Notes: generated by a model not told the origin, from the sequence alone. A stretch of DNA of 64,000 nt from Pseudomonas sp. S04 (GCF_009834545.1 NZ_CP019427.1:2052001-2116000); one strand, 5' to 3'; positions 34,059 through 42,842 are shown, numbered from the stretch's first letter. Made by a program: numbers and translations.

Positions 34059-34384
34059 GTGGGCCTTGCCGATGTCCATCCGCAGCCACTTGAAGGTTGG
34101 ACAGCGGCGTAGTTGACGGCAATTGGTCGTTTGCCGAGCCTGTCGTCATGCTGCCGACCGAGGCAGAGTTTAAGGCCCAGGTCTTGATTCAGCGTGATGA
34201 GCGTATGGCGGCGGTCAATGATGTGACGATTGGAATGTCTGACGCCTTCGTGGGTGGATTACTTGATGAGGATGGCACGAAAAAGTTCAAGGCCTATGCG
34301 GCTTATAAATTGGCCTTGAACAAGATCGACAGACAGGCGAGCTTTCCTGAAGAAGTAATCTGGCCGGAATACCCAGCTACTTGA
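34059..34384 (+). pseudogene. Tail-fibre assembly (Tfa-like) gene fragment, frameshifted
   Basis: The first piece reads VGLADVHPQPLEGW from GTG 34059, then the frame ends at a TAG. A one-base shift near 34098 continues VVDGNWSFAEPVVMLPTEAE and on to AAYKLALNKIDRQASFPEEV-I-W-P, which is the conserved C-terminus of phage tail-fibre assembly chaperones. The N-terminal part normal for the family is missing. It ends 8 bases into the acyltransferase gene, convergent. Confidence 0.72.
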
Positions 34385-36038
34385 CGCTTTCCAGGTTTTC
34401 CTCCTGAGCTGAGTAGCGCGCTTCCGAGGATGTTGCTGCGTACTTTTTCTTCAGGGTGAAAAATGGTTTCTCGATAATGCCGTAAGTCAGCATAGAGAAG
34501 ACCACGATCGCAGGAACCGTTAGAAAGGCGGTCTGAACAAGGACATCAGCCAGCCCGCCGGGCGTCTGTCCAATACGAATGAAGTGAGTGTTGGTGAATG
34601 GAATAATTATGTAGTGCATGCAATACATCGAGAAGCTGAGTTGCCCCAAGCGGGCCAGACTGACATCGATAGACTCAGGGATGCTAAGTCGCGCATGCGA
34701 ATAGCTGACGATTAGAGTCGCCCACATCACTGCTTCGATGGATGGCCAGAATGCCATTATCCAAGACTGATCAATTCCAATTAGGCCTTGCTGCCCGCAA
34801 AAAATACTCATCACGACTGCGGCGCCTGCTATCGCAGCAATCAGCCACGCAGTTGATATCTTGCTATCAGCCAAATATCGCTTGGTCAAAAAGGCAGCAA
34901 CCATGCCTATTGCGAACTGATCAATGCGGCCGAGCAATGTTATGTAGGCCACATTAGTTACCGAGCCCATCTTCATCCATATGAGGTACTTGAAAAATAT
35001 GGTAAGCGCGAGAAGTCCTAGAATATACCTCGGCCCAAATCTATCTAAGAACAAAACAAGAAATGGGAAAATTAAGTAGAACTGAAACTCTACGGCGATT
35101 GTCCATAGGTGCCCGAATAATGGAAGCTTTACGTCCTGTAGTGTATTGACAAAAGGAAAAAACAAGCTGAGAGCTTGCGTGAACGAGTAGTCAAGTCTCC
35201 ACCCGCATAGCATTATCAAGACACATAAAATGTATAGCGGATAAATTCTCAGAATTCTATTTTTTATGAAGTCAAGGTAGTTTATTTTTTTTCCTGAGGC
35301 GATTTTAGTGAGTAGGTAGCCGCTGAGAACCATAAACAGCCCCACGCCCATGTGTCCTTGCTCGACCAATCCTAGAAGGGGATTATAGGTGCTGTGGCCG
35401 AGGCCGAAGTTGTCGGTAAAGCAATGATAGAAAATCACCATCGCTGCCGCCAAAAATCGCAGGTGATCAAGCCGCGAGTCATATTTAAGATTTTTCGATC
35501 CGACGGGCCGATCCACTACTATCGAGAGAGCGCCTTCAGCACGAAGAATATGGTGGGTGATGAGTATCGTAAAACTCAGAGTTATAAGAAATGCAGCAGC
35601 AACGAAAGGCGCGAAAATGCCTTTGGATTTAAGCAGTAGCTCATTGCTGGGAATTAATAGTTTGGCTTCAGACTGACTGTATAGATTGACTATATTTTGG
35701 GTGGCTCCACTCGTTATAGCGATATGCCCAGACCAATCTGTCTTTACAAGCTCTAGGCCTTGGCTTTCAGGTGGAACTTTTAAGGTAAGCGGACCATATG
35801 GAGGAATATAGGAAACTAGCCTGTTGCCACGGGCCTCCCATCCAGCGGGTACTGTGTCATCCATATAAGGAGGTCTTTCAATCCAGACCTCCGCGCCTTT
35901 TGAATCGGCAGATTTTATTCCTGTTGCTTGCAATGTGACCGTTGAAGCTTGGCTTCCGAACAGAGCCACGACCACAAACGGTAGTAACTTTGAAGTAAGC
36001 AGGTATGCAATAGGTAGCGATATGAAGAGTGCCCACAA
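34377..36038 (-). CDS. Membrane O-acyltransferase (OafA/YrhL type), prophage cargo
   Basis: 553 residues from a TTG at 36038 with GGAG eight bases upstream; the true start is uncertain because the frame stays open further, but there it runs antisense through the endolysin remnant. About 12 membrane helices. DSRLDHLRFLAAAMVIFYHC is the acyltransferase-3 signature (R-x-D-x-L-R-x-x-A-A), and LFGHLWTIAVEFQFYLIFPF has the W-x-x-x-x-E-x-Q/x-F-Y-x-x-F/Y-P motif. Such enzymes acetylate LPS O-antigen or other glycans, as in phage serotype conversion. Low GC and an intact frame among broken genes suggest recent or selected cargo. Confidence 0.82.
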   Translation of the reverse strand: MWALFISLPIAYLLTSKLLPFVVVALFGSQASTVTLQATGIKSADSKGAEVWIERPPYMDDTVPAGWEARGNRLVSYIPPYGPLTLKVPPESQGLELVKTDWSGHIAITSGATQNIVNLYSQSEAKLLIPSNELLLKSKGIFAPFVAAAFLITLSFTILITHHILRAEGALSIVVDRPVGSKNLKYDSRLDHLRFLAAAMVIFYHCFTDNFGLGHSTYNPLLGLVEQGHMGVGLFMVLSGYLLTKIASGKKINYLDFIKNRILRIYPLYILCVLIMLCGWRLDYSFTQALSLFFPFVNTLQDVKLPLFGHLWTIAVEFQFYLIFPFLVLFLDRFGPRYILGLLALTIFFKYLIWMKMGSVTNVAYITLLGRIDQFAIGMVAAFLTKRYLADSKISTAWLIAAIAGAAVVMSIFCGQQGLIGIDQSWIMAFWPSIEAVMWATLIVSYSHARLSIPESIDVSLARLGQLSFSMYCMHYIIIPFTNTHFIRIGQTPGGLADVLVQTAFLTVPAIVVFSMLTYGIIEKPFFTLKKKYAATSSEARYSAQEENLESVK

Positions 36039-36228
36039 GCTGCGTTCTCCGACAGGAATATTTTTTTGCACGATAGGTGTCCAGTCCGCTGAGGTTTCTC
36101 GGCGTATATAGTAGCACTGGACCACTAGGTTTTTGCTTGGCGATAGGTAATACCCATCACTGCGCAGCAGTTGCTGCAAATCCCCCCAGCGCCGGCCCAG
36201 TTGCCGGATTTTTGTGCCTGGAAAAAGT

Positions 36229-36650
36229 ATGACTGTTACCGATAGAGGCCGCGATAACCTCGCGCACACGCTGTGGGGGAGACTCGCGGCGAATCGTTGC
36301 CGGCCAGATCGCCGTTGTTTGGACGACCCGCAGCCGCGTTAACGGCGGCAAGGCCAAGTCGTGTTAGGGGAGGGCTATGCCGGTGTATGCCTGAAGGTCT
36401 GGCAGTTCAGTTGCTCTAACAAGAACGACCCGAACTACACCTATCTGAGCGATGCGAAGCCGATTGCGCTCCGCGAGGTTGCCGAGGTGCACATAGTCGC
36501 TGATCAGGTGATGGCTGGCAAAGTGCCCGATCTGACTGGCGGTAGGCGCTCTCCTACGCGACCACCATGCCGAAGGCTCCTGTGTGGGCGGCGAAGACCA
36601 AGCGGACATAGAAGCTCGGTCGGCACGTTTTTTTCAAGGATGTGCGGTGA
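36229..36650 (+). pseudogene. SleB-type cell-wall hydrolase (phage endolysin), broken
   Basis: From ATG 36229 it reads MTVTDRGRDNLAHTLWGET then R-G-E-S, the N-terminus of Hydrolase_2/SleB endolysins. A frame change near 36296 continues as V-A-G-Q-I-A-V-V-W-T-T-R-S-R-V-N-G-G until a stop TAG at ~36367. A further shift resumes G-E-G-Y-A-G-V-C-L-K-V-W-Q-F-S-C and on to ~36545. The final part TTMPKAPVWAAKTKRT, TAG, KLGRHVFFKDVR ends at TGA 36650. So at least three frame changes and one nonsense codon. It is dead as an enzyme. Confidence 0.82.
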
Positions 36651-37049
36651 TTCCTTTGGTGTGGCGCATAGGTAGAGCACTTCTGTTGGCCACGCTACTG
36701 ATGACCGGGAGTGGGACGGCTACCGGGGGCTGGCACGCGAACAGTTACAGCATGCAGTTGACAGAACTGGCAAGACTGCACAAAGGGTGACCTGGCTTCC
36801 ATCAGTAACCAAACCCACCAAGAGGCTTTGGCCAATGCACAAAAAGACCAGGCTCGCCTGCGCTATCGCCTTACCAATTCTGTTTTCGGCTGTCAGCCCT
36901 CACCGATACCTCGGATTCAGCCAGTGGCTGTTAAGTGCCAGTCGGCACCGGATCCGTCGGCATGGTTCATGGAGTACCGTGTGTCGGACTTGATCCAGTG
37001 CATGCTCAAAGAGTTATTAGAATTGCCGACGCCGGCAACCAGCTACTGA
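36647..37049 (+). pseudogene. Rz-like spanin gene, frameshifted
   Basis: GTG 36647 overlaps the endolysin stop (GTGA). It reads IPLVWRIGRALLLATLLMTG, a membrane anchor, then WHANSYSMQLTELARLHKG, the start of a periplasmic coiled coil, and stops at TGA 36788. One base on, the coiled coil continues DLASISNQTHQEALANAQKD and later carries several Cys, ending at 37049. Anchor plus coiled coil directly after an endolysin is the i-spanin arrangement. Confidence 0.7.
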
Positions 37050-37187
37050 TAGTGCATGGCCGCATGCCAGGCTTACGTAAGAGGTGTCTCGCTGATGGTA
37101 GAAAGGGCTAATGAACGGTCTCTCGTCGGTGAGTTCGCGAATTCGGAGGTTGAGTTGGCCATCAGCTCCCATTTGCTTTTCGTATCT

Positions 37188-37442
37188 CTATATCAGTGGA
37201 ACTACGGTTTGAACCCGCAGCTCTGACTTTGCTCTGGTCAACTCGGCTCGTAATTGGTCCCGCTGCTTGGATACGACAGCATCTATTTGCACCAGATCGA
37301 AGATGCCTTCGTGAGCGTTGCGCAGTTGCAGGGTCAGTTCCTGAGCCTCGGTCTTGGTCACGCGCAGGAAGTGCCGACGGGTCTCTAGCTCAGTCGGGCA
37401 ACCAAGCCAGTCACTGGTGTTTTCTATGTCGAGGGGGCACGA
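37188..37442 (-). pseudogene. Coiled-coil gene fragment, probably phage-derived
   Basis: An open frame of 84 codons with no ATG; the only start with sense is GTG 37361. It reads ENTSDWLGCPTELETRRHF, then TKTEAQELTLQLRNAH and SKQRDQLRAELTRAKSEL, an acidic/basic coiled coil. No ribosome-binding site is seen. It is likely a truncated structural or regulatory phage protein, family unclear. Confidence 0.4.
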
Positions 37443-37457
37443 TCATACCTTTGTCCC

Positions 37458-37489
37458 GTCCTGAATAAGGTTTACACCTATTTCAGGAC
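37458..37489. repeat. Inverted repeat at the provisional right edge of the prophage
   Basis: GTCCTGAA and TTCAGGAC (8-base arms) flank a loop with GGTTTACACC. It could be a transposon end or a terminator. No transposase accompanies it. Confidence 0.35.
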
Positions 37490-37745
37490 TAGACACTGGG
37501 CAAGAACTTTTCCATCGTGATGTTCCATGCCGCGCGTGACGGCAGAGTGTGGGGCGGAATTAGAGTTGCTTCCATTTGAAAGAGAGCTCTGTGGCGGGAC
37601 AAACTATTGTCGATATACGCGCCGCAATTATTGCTGATCAAGCAGCCTTGAGGGTGTTGCAGAACACTGTGCGGAAGCTTTGTCCGTAAATGTAAATGAG
37701 GCGTGTTTGCGGTTATCTAAGTCAGAGGCTTACAGCCTAAAAATC

Positions 37746-38264
37746 TCAGTAGAGCGCCGCGCCTGTTATGATAATACCGTTCGAGTTGCTGGTTTTGTAG
37801 ATTCTAACCAGTCCCTTATCGCTGGCGCCGCCCGAATAGCATATTTCTATTTCTCTATTTAGTTCCGGCTCGAAAATTTCAATCCCGCGACAGCCTCTCC
37901 TGCCGCCTGAAGATTTTTTGTATTCTGCAGTGTAAGTGCTTCGATTTCCATCGGGAAGATAGATTAAAAGCGAAAGCGGAATATTCAATATCAGTAAATA
38001 TGCTATGAAGAGTGTTAGTGGAAGGGATGTAATTACTTTTATGGTTCTTATAAGTTCTCCAGTGAGTAGATTTGCTTTGAATAAGAAAATCCCCAGTGAA
38101 GTTATAGATGCTAATATTAATGAAGATATAATGTAAAGATTTTGAAGGCTTGTTTTGAAAAATATCACATTGTAAATGTGGCTTTTCCATGTGAAAAATA
38201 ATGAAATAGTGAGCATGCCCCCAAAAATCAGTGGTGCTAAATAAAAATACGAATTCTTGTTCAT
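37746..38264 (-). CDS. Hypothetical membrane protein, AT-rich
   Basis: 172 residues. Four hydrophobic helices lie in the first ~115 residues (FYLAPLIFGGMLTISLFF, LYIISSLILASITSLGIFLF, TSLPLTLFIAYLLILNIPL and following), then a soluble tail with several Cys (SSGGRRGCRGIEIFEPELNR, EICYSGG). It is much lower in GC than its neighbours and uses AT-rich codons, as foreign genes do. No family is recognised. It lies alone between the prophage remnant and the chromosome. Confidence 0.6.
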   Translation of the reverse strand: MNKNSYFYLAPLIFGGMLTISLFFTWKSHIYNVIFFKTSLQNLYIISSLILASITSLGIFLFKANLLTGELIRTIKVITSLPLTLFIAYLLILNIPLSLLIYLPDGNRSTYTAEYKKSSGGRRGCRGIEIFEPELNREIEICYSGGASDKGLVRIYKTSNSNGIIITGAALY

Positions 38265-38367
38265 TTTTCTCTGGGCTCTATCTTGAATGCCAAATTTATA
38301 ACGGTTACCGATGCCGGCGGTAGTGGAGTGATCGCGCTCGCGAGGAAAAGTAAGACGAGGGGGCTAG

Positions 38368-38895
38368 TCACTCTGACTGGTAAAGCGCGCAGCACATCAC
38401 AACCATCCCGATGTCAGCCTTGTCAGTACGGAAGGGTATTTCGCCCAGTACCTGAAATCCGCAACTTTCATAAAAACGCTGGGCATGGCTGTTGGACTTC
38501 AGCACATCTAGCCATAGGGCGCTTTCCTTGCGGGTTTTTGCTGACTGCTGAATGAACTGCAGAAGCTGTTTGCCGTAGCCTTTGCCCGCCTGAGACTTGA
38601 GGAAGTAAATCTTCTGCAGTTCAGCACCAATTTCGCCAGACACAGGGATCGATCTGGACCAGTTGACCTTTGAAAAACCTATGGCTCGACCTTCCTCGTC
38701 GAATACCAGGAGCCAGTTGTGGTGGGTGGGTGCTTCGATGGATTTCTCAAGTTCGCAGATTGAGAAGTCCTCGTTGAGGAAGTGCTGCATTCCTGCGGCG
38801 GTCCACAGGTCAGAAAAGTGCTCGCGGTACGTCTCGATACCGAGGTTGCGAAGTACGTGGATGTCTTCCCTGGTGGCTTCTCGAATGGTGATCAC
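38368..38895 (-). CDS. GNAT-family N-acetyltransferase
   Basis: 175 residues. ITIREATREDIHVLRNLGIE is the N-terminal GNAT strand-helix, ELQKIYFLKSQAGKGYGKQL carries the K-G-x-G-K acetyl-CoA loop and SHAQRFYESCGFQVLGEIPF is the C-terminal motif. It resembles spermidine/antibiotic-type acetyltransferases (PaiA-like) but the substrate is unproven. Chromosomal composition resumes here. Confidence 0.87.
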   Translation of the reverse strand: MITIREATREDIHVLRNLGIETYREHFSDLWTAAGMQHFLNEDFSICELEKSIEAPTHHNWLLVFDEEGRAIGFSKVNWSRSIPVSGEIGAELQKIYFLKSQAGKGYGKQLLQFIQQSAKTRKESALWLDVLKSNSHAQRFYESCGFQVLGEIPFRTDKADIGMVVMCCALYQSE

Positions 38896-39100
38896 TGCCT
38901 GCTTCCTGCATTGGGTTGATACTGATCAATACCGGGAGAGGCAGACGAATACAAGAGCCAGCGACTTCAGTACTAATCCTTTCTACCCAAGCCCATTCTC
39001 TTTGGTCTTGAGCGACCACTTCACATTGGACGCCCGTCTTGGTGGCTGCAATTCTGCGCTTCAGCCCGCAGAGGCTGCCCTCAAGGAAAAGGAGTCCGCC

Positions 39101-39505
39101 ATGCTCGGTCACTACGCGCAATACAGTCAGCACTACATCACCACCTTGATGATCGTCACCACGCTGTTTTTTGCCCTGCCGATCTTTATCGCGCCCATTG
39201 CCTGGGCTCGGGCGATGCGTTGGACGATTCCCGAACACCGGCACCTGGCGATCTATTTTGGCCGCTGCCTGGGGGCGTTTATCCTGGTGGTGGAAGTGGC
39301 GATGTTGCGTTCTGCAACTACCGGCACCAGTTTCAGCTATGCGTTTGACATGCTGTTTGTGGTGTTCACGCTGATGTTTGTGGTGCATGTGTATGGTGCG
39401 GTGAAGCGTATCCAGCCCATTACCGAAACCCTGGAGATTGGTTTCTGGATGATCCTGTTAGTGCTCAATACGCTGTTTTATCCGGCAACGTCGATCACCC
39501 TGTAG
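39101..39505 (+). CDS. Hypothetical four-helix membrane protein
   Basis: 134 residues. Helices are at about residues 14-36 (TTLMIVTTLFFALPIFIAPI), 52-68, 80-100 and 112-130. Between helices 1 and 2 is a basic, tryptophan-containing loop (WARAMRWTIPEHRH). AAGGAG lies before ATG 39101. No family recognised. It converges with the LysR gene, 17 bases apart. Confidence 0.68.
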   Translation: MLGHYAQYSQHYITTLMIVTTLFFALPIFIAPIAWARAMRWTIPEHRHLAIYFGRCLGAFILVVEVAMLRSATTGTSFSYAFDMLFVVFTLMFVVHVYGAVKRIQPITETLEIGFWMILLVLNTLFYPATSITL

Positions 39506-39522
39506 GGCTCAAGCCTGGGCTG

Positions 39523-40380
39523 TTACGGTTCCCTTCGCGTCGCGCAATACTCGACAATCAGTCCCGAAATCGCGGCCACTATCGGTTGATCCGCTTCAGG
39601 CGCGGCAAACAGCCGGAACTGCGCATCAGGCAAGTCCGGCAAGCCATGCTCGGCCCCCAGCGCCACCAACCCCTGGCCCAATTGACTGGCCGCCATCGGT
39701 GCCAGCGCAAAACCTGCCAACACCGCAGCTCGCAATCCGGCAGTGCTGGTGCAGGACATTGCCGTACGTTGGGGGATGCCCGCCTGGGCCAAGCGTGTCA
39801 GCGCCACCTCGCGATAAGGGCACGGCTCTGGGAAGAGCGCCAGGGGCAGGGGGCTGGGTAGCGAGGTCACAGGCTGCGCCGGACCTGCCCACACCAGGGG
39901 TTCTTGCCACAGCAGTTGGCCCGGCTCGTCGGTTTCGCAGACCGAGCCGATCACCAGTTCCAGATGGCCTTGCTTCATCTGGTTAAGCAAGGTGCCGGGG
40001 ATGCCCACCTGGATGTCGATTTCCAGGCCCGGGTACTGCGCGGCGAAAGCTTGCAGCGTGCGCAACAGTCGCGCCTCGACAAAATCCTCGGACAGCCCGA
40101 TTCGCAGTCGCCCGTGAAAGGGTGTGCGAGTCAGCTCCGCCCAGGCGTCCCGGTTCAGCGCGAGGATCGTGCGGGCATAGCCGATCAGGCGTTCGCCGTC
40201 GGGCGTCAATTGCTGGGAGCGGGTGGTGCGTTTGAGCAGCGGTTTGCCGATCTGCTCTTCCAGGCGTCGCAAATGACCGCTGACCGCGGACTGGGTCAGG
40301 CTTAGTTTGTCGGCGGCGCGGCTGAAGCCGGCTTCATCGACCACAGTGACAAAAGTCTTGAGTAGCAGGATGTCGAACAT
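39523..40380 (-). CDS. LysR-family transcriptional regulator
   Basis: 285 residues from ATG 40380 (an in-frame TTG lies 18 bases earlier). DEAGFSRAADKLSLTQSAVS is the LysR helix-turn-helix, followed by HLRRLEEQIGKPLLKRTTRS. The C-terminal ~190 residues are the effector domain. It is divergent from the azoreductase-like gene across 97 bases, the classical layout for a LysR protein controlling its neighbour. Confidence 0.93.
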   Translation of the reverse strand: MFDILLLKTFVTVVDEAGFSRAADKLSLTQSAVSGHLRRLEEQIGKPLLKRTTRSQQLTPDGERLIGYARTILALNRDAWAELTRTPFHGRLRIGLSEDFVEARLLRTLQAFAAQYPGLEIDIQVGIPGTLLNQMKQGHLELVIGSVCETDEPGQLLWQEPLVWAGPAQPVTSLPSPLPLALFPEPCPYREVALTRLAQAGIPQRTAMSCTSTAGLRAAVLAGFALAPMAASQLGQGLVALGAEHGLPDLPDAQFRLFAAPEADQPIVAAISGLIVEYCATRREP

Positions 40381-40477
40381 AGTTGTATTCGTGATCAATT
40401 GAGCAATTAATTACGATTTATATTTCAAGTGGCGCTATGTTGCAATGCCCTCCAGATTCCCATCCTTGAGGTCATCC

Positions 40478-41122
40478 ATGGCTAGGCTTGTACATATTGA
40501 GTGTTCGCCCCGTAAACAGCGTTCGGCATCCCTGCAGGTTGCCCGCAGTTTCATCGCGCGTTATCAGGAGCATCACCCGGACACCGAAATCGTCACCCTC
40601 GACCTGTGGGCCATGGCACTCCCGGAGTTTGACCAGCATGCCATGGACGCCAAGTACGCCGGGCTCGCGGGCACAGCCTTGACGCCCGCGCAGCAAGTCG
40701 CCTGGAGCACCTTGAGGGCGTTGGCCGAGCCGCTGCATCGTGCAGACCTGCTGGTGCTGTCCGTGCCGTTGTGGAATTTCAGTATCCCTTACAAGCTCAA
40801 GCACTTCATCGACCTGGTGTCGCAGAAAGACCTGTTGTTCGGGTTCGACCCCGAGCGTGGCCTGTATGGCTTGCTGCATAACAAGAAGGCCGTGGTGGTC
40901 TACGCCCGCGGCCTGGATTTTTCGTCGCAGTCGAGCACGCCGGCACAGTACTTCGACTTCCAGGAGCCTTACGTGGCGGCTTGGCTGCAATTTATCGGGA
41001 TCAGTGATTCCCACGCAGTGATTATCGAGAAAACCATCTTGGGCGAGGCGCAGGATTTACCGGCTCGCGAGGCTGCGACTGAGCAGGTCAGGCGTTTGGC
41101 GGACAGCCTTTGTCACAGTTAA
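40478..41122 (+). CDS. FMN-dependent NADH-azoreductase/quinone reductase (AzoR-like)
   Basis: 214 residues of flavodoxin-like fold. IECSPRKQRSASLQVARSF is the FMN phosphate loop, VPLWNFSIPYKLKHFIDLVS the conserved P-L/M-W-N-F-x-I-P-x-x-L-K motif of AzoR proteins. They reduce azo dyes and quinones with NAD(P)H. ATG 40478 is chosen, 11 codons inside a longer frame. Probably controlled by the divergent LysR protein. Confidence 0.9.
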   Translation: MARLVHIECSPRKQRSASLQVARSFIARYQEHHPDTEIVTLDLWAMALPEFDQHAMDAKYAGLAGTALTPAQQVAWSTLRALAEPLHRADLLVLSVPLWNFSIPYKLKHFIDLVSQKDLLFGFDPERGLYGLLHNKKAVVVYARGLDFSSQSSTPAQYFDFQEPYVAAWLQFIGISDSHAVIIEKTILGEAQDLPAREAATEQVRRLADSLCHS

Positions 41123-41342
41123 GGGGCACTGACGTCAGGTGGGGTAGGCGTTCGGCGTTGAGTCGCTGGCATGCGGCCTCGGCCTCCAGGCGGCTGGGGT
41201 AGGTGTGTTGCAAGCGCAGCTTGTCCCGGTTGTCGTAGAGGTTAAATCCTGTGGGGGATGCCTTGCAGTAGGAGCGTTTGCCTGTGCGCAAGGAATGGGT
41301 CTGGGCAGGAATCGCCGGCACTACAACAAATCTTGGAACCAT
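41088..41342 (-). CDS. Small hypothetical protein
   Basis: 84 residues, basic. AGGAGG seven bases before ATG 41342 is a near-perfect ribosome-binding site. The core KASPTGFNLYDNRDKLRLQH and S-R-L-E-A-E-A-A-C-Q-R-L-N looks like a small conserved Pseudomonas protein of unknown role. Its end overlaps the azoreductase gene end by 35 bases, convergent. Confidence 0.6.
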   Translation of the reverse strand: MVPRFVVVPAIPAQTHSLRTGKRSYCKASPTGFNLYDNRDKLRLQHTYPSRLEAEAACQRLNAERLPHLTSVPLNCDKGCPPNA

Positions 41343-41441
41343 GCTCGCCTCCTCTGACCCGCGTGAACGTGAGTCTAAGCAATAGCGGCAACTTGCCACT
41401 AGATCAAGGTCGTGGGCTGAAATTCCGATGGGCAACCGTTT

Positions 41442-41654
41442 TTACCGAAGGTTTACCTGTTCGCTGCTGGAAGGCAGCGGCTCGTATTCGTGATGATGCA
41501 GATGGCGGTACCAGCCACAGGCGGCCATGCCGAGCGTGATGACAACCAGGGTGGAAAATGCGGTGGCAGCGTAGATGATCACAAGTGTTGCAAATCCTTG
41601 CAGGGGTGGTCCGGCAAGCGTAGTTCCATTACGCCATCTCAGAATGTAGGACAA
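41442..41654 (-). CDS. Possible small membrane protein
   Basis: 70 residues if started at TTG 41654; one helix (ATLVIIYAATAFSTLVVITL) then HLHHHEYEP, a His-rich patch. No clear ribosome-binding site stands before the TTG. A later GTG at the start of the helix has AAGGA upstream. Status uncertain. Confidence 0.4.
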   Translation of the reverse strand: MSYILRWRNGTTLAGPPLQGFATLVIIYAATAFSTLVVITLGMAACGWYRHLHHHEYEPLPSSSEQVNLR

Positions 41655-41790
41655 GTCGTTTTGTTCGGAGGATTTTATTTTTGGTGTTGATTTTAATCGG
41701 GCTGCGATTAGCGCCTGGCAAGCGAAGTCCGACGCGATGAACTACTACTGACGCAGCTGTTTTTTCCGTCCTGAAAGGGGAGTCAAACCC

Positions 41791-42246
41791 ATGGCTGTTC
41801 ACTGGTTGCTTGCGGCGGTTCATCTGTTGGCCTATGGCCTCGCGTTGTGGGCGGTGCTGGCCCGTGCCACGGCTTTTCGACGAGTGACGGCCGATGGCGG
41901 CGGGGCCCGCAGCGTGTTGCTGGCCGACAACTTCTGGGGCGTTTCGGCGATCGTCCTGTTGCTGACGGGAGGGCTGCGGGCCTTTGGCGGCTATGAAAAG
42001 GGCACGGACTACTATCTGCATCAGCCGTTGTTCCATCTGAAAATGAGTTTGTTCATCATCATTTTGCTGCTGGAAATTGCGCCCATGCTGGCGTTGATCA
42101 AATGGCGGATCGCATTGGGCCGGCAGGCTCCGATCGATGTCGGGCGCACAGCGCTGTTTGCCCGTATCTGTCATGTCGAGGCGTTGTTGATTGTGCTGAT
42201 GGTGGTAGCGGCCACGGGCATGGCGCGCGCAGTGACGTTCGGCTGA
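41791..42246 (+). CDS. DUF2214-family membrane protein
   Basis: 151 residues with four membrane helices: HWLLAAVHLLAYGLALWAVL, a second at SAIVLLLTGGLRAF, a third at KMSLFIIILLLEIAPML and a fourth at the C-terminus. LADNFWGVSAIVLLLTGGLR and GYEKGTDYYLHQPLFHLKMS are family features. Conserved His and Gly in the helices suggest a haem- or copper-related role, as in CopD-like proteins, but this is not established. GAAAGGGGA precedes ATG 41791. Confidence 0.82.
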   Translation: MAVHWLLAAVHLLAYGLALWAVLARATAFRRVTADGGGARSVLLADNFWGVSAIVLLLTGGLRAFGGYEKGTDYYLHQPLFHLKMSLFIIILLLEIAPMLALIKWRIALGRQAPIDVGRTALFARICHVEALLIVLMVVAATGMARAVTFG

Positions 42247-42352
42247 CGGCTTGGGCGGGCGTCGGTTTCGACGGGAGAAAAGAGAATCGGCTGACAGCGT
42301 CGTCTGGGGAGATCCCGTTAGTATCGACGTTGTTGGTGAGGCGCAGAATCTT

Positions 42353-42386
42353 TAGCCAGCCATTACTCTAAAAAGCAGGCTGGCTA
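42353..42386. terminator. Hairpin between DUF2214 gene and rsmE
   Basis: TAGCCAGCC and GGCTGGCTA (9-base perfect arms, 16-base loop) lie between convergent genes; the T-run is weak in both directions. Possibly shared as a terminator. Confidence 0.5.
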
Positions 42387-42403
42387 CTGATTGCTGTTCA
42401 GGC

Positions 42404-42595
42404 TCAGGTTTGCGGTTTTTCCGGGGCAGTCAGGCCTGCCTGGATGCGCTGGTAGATTTCTTCTCGATGCACCGCAACGTCTTTCGGGGCATTGATGCCG
42501 ATTCTGACCTGCTGGCCGCTAACGCCCAGAATGGTGATGGTAATGTCGTCACCGATGTTTATGCTTTCACCGACTTTGCGGGTGAGTATCAGCAT
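42404..42595 (-). CDS. rsmE: CsrA/RsmA-family translational regulator, RsmE-like
   Basis: 63 residues. [20 protein letters not shown] is the CsrA N-terminus, and [13 protein letters not shown] carries Arg44 (in HREEIYQ) that contacts GGA motifs in mRNA. It resembles RsmE of fluorescent pseudomonads more than RsmA by its C-terminal [10 protein letters not shown]. It would act in the Gac/Rsm cascade, repressing translation of secondary-metabolite genes. ATG 42595 is preceded by AAGGAGAAG. Confidence 0.9.
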   Translation of the reverse strand: MLILTRKVGESINIGDDITITILGVSGQQVRIGINAPKDVAVHREEIYQRIQAGLTAPEKPQT

Positions 42596-42842
42596 GATCT
42601 TCTCCTTGATAGCTTTGTAGGGCACCTGACACACGTGCAGATGTCGGTAATACGTATAGATTAGTGCGAAGTGTCACGGTTTGGGTGCTTCTTTCTGACG
42701 CGTAGACGCTGCATTAATTCCCGGGGTGCGACTATACAGAGGCTGCAATCATCATTCTCGTTGTTTTATCCCCTGTTTGCTTGGGTTGAGAGGCTTTTTT
42801 GAGTGATAAGATCTGCGCCTTTGGTATTCAGGGGGAAAAGCT

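Larger units (their letters stand above)
33589..37490. mobile_element. Decayed prophage remnant downstream of tRNA-Val
   Basis: Starting at the tRNA 3' end are a tail-fibre assembly fragment, an acyltransferase gene, a broken SleB-type endolysin, a broken spanin-like gene and a coiled-coil fragment, in an order typical of a phage tail-end/lysis region. Most show frameshifts or stops. No integrase, capsid gene or direct repeat of the tRNA end is visible, so this is a residue of a larger deletion. The right boundary is uncertain; an inverted repeat with GTCCTGAA/TTCAGGAC arms at 37458-37489 is used as a provisional edge. Confidence 0.72.

Noticed and set aside
36157..36357. A 66-codon minus-strand frame beginning MALPPLTRLRVV
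   Set aside because: It is antisense to the SleB-type endolysin remnant, which has clear family residues.
37000..38400. A direct repeat of the tRNA-Val 3' end as right attachment site
   Set aside because: No stretch matching the T-arm or acceptor end of the tRNA was found by eye downstream; the right end may have been deleted.
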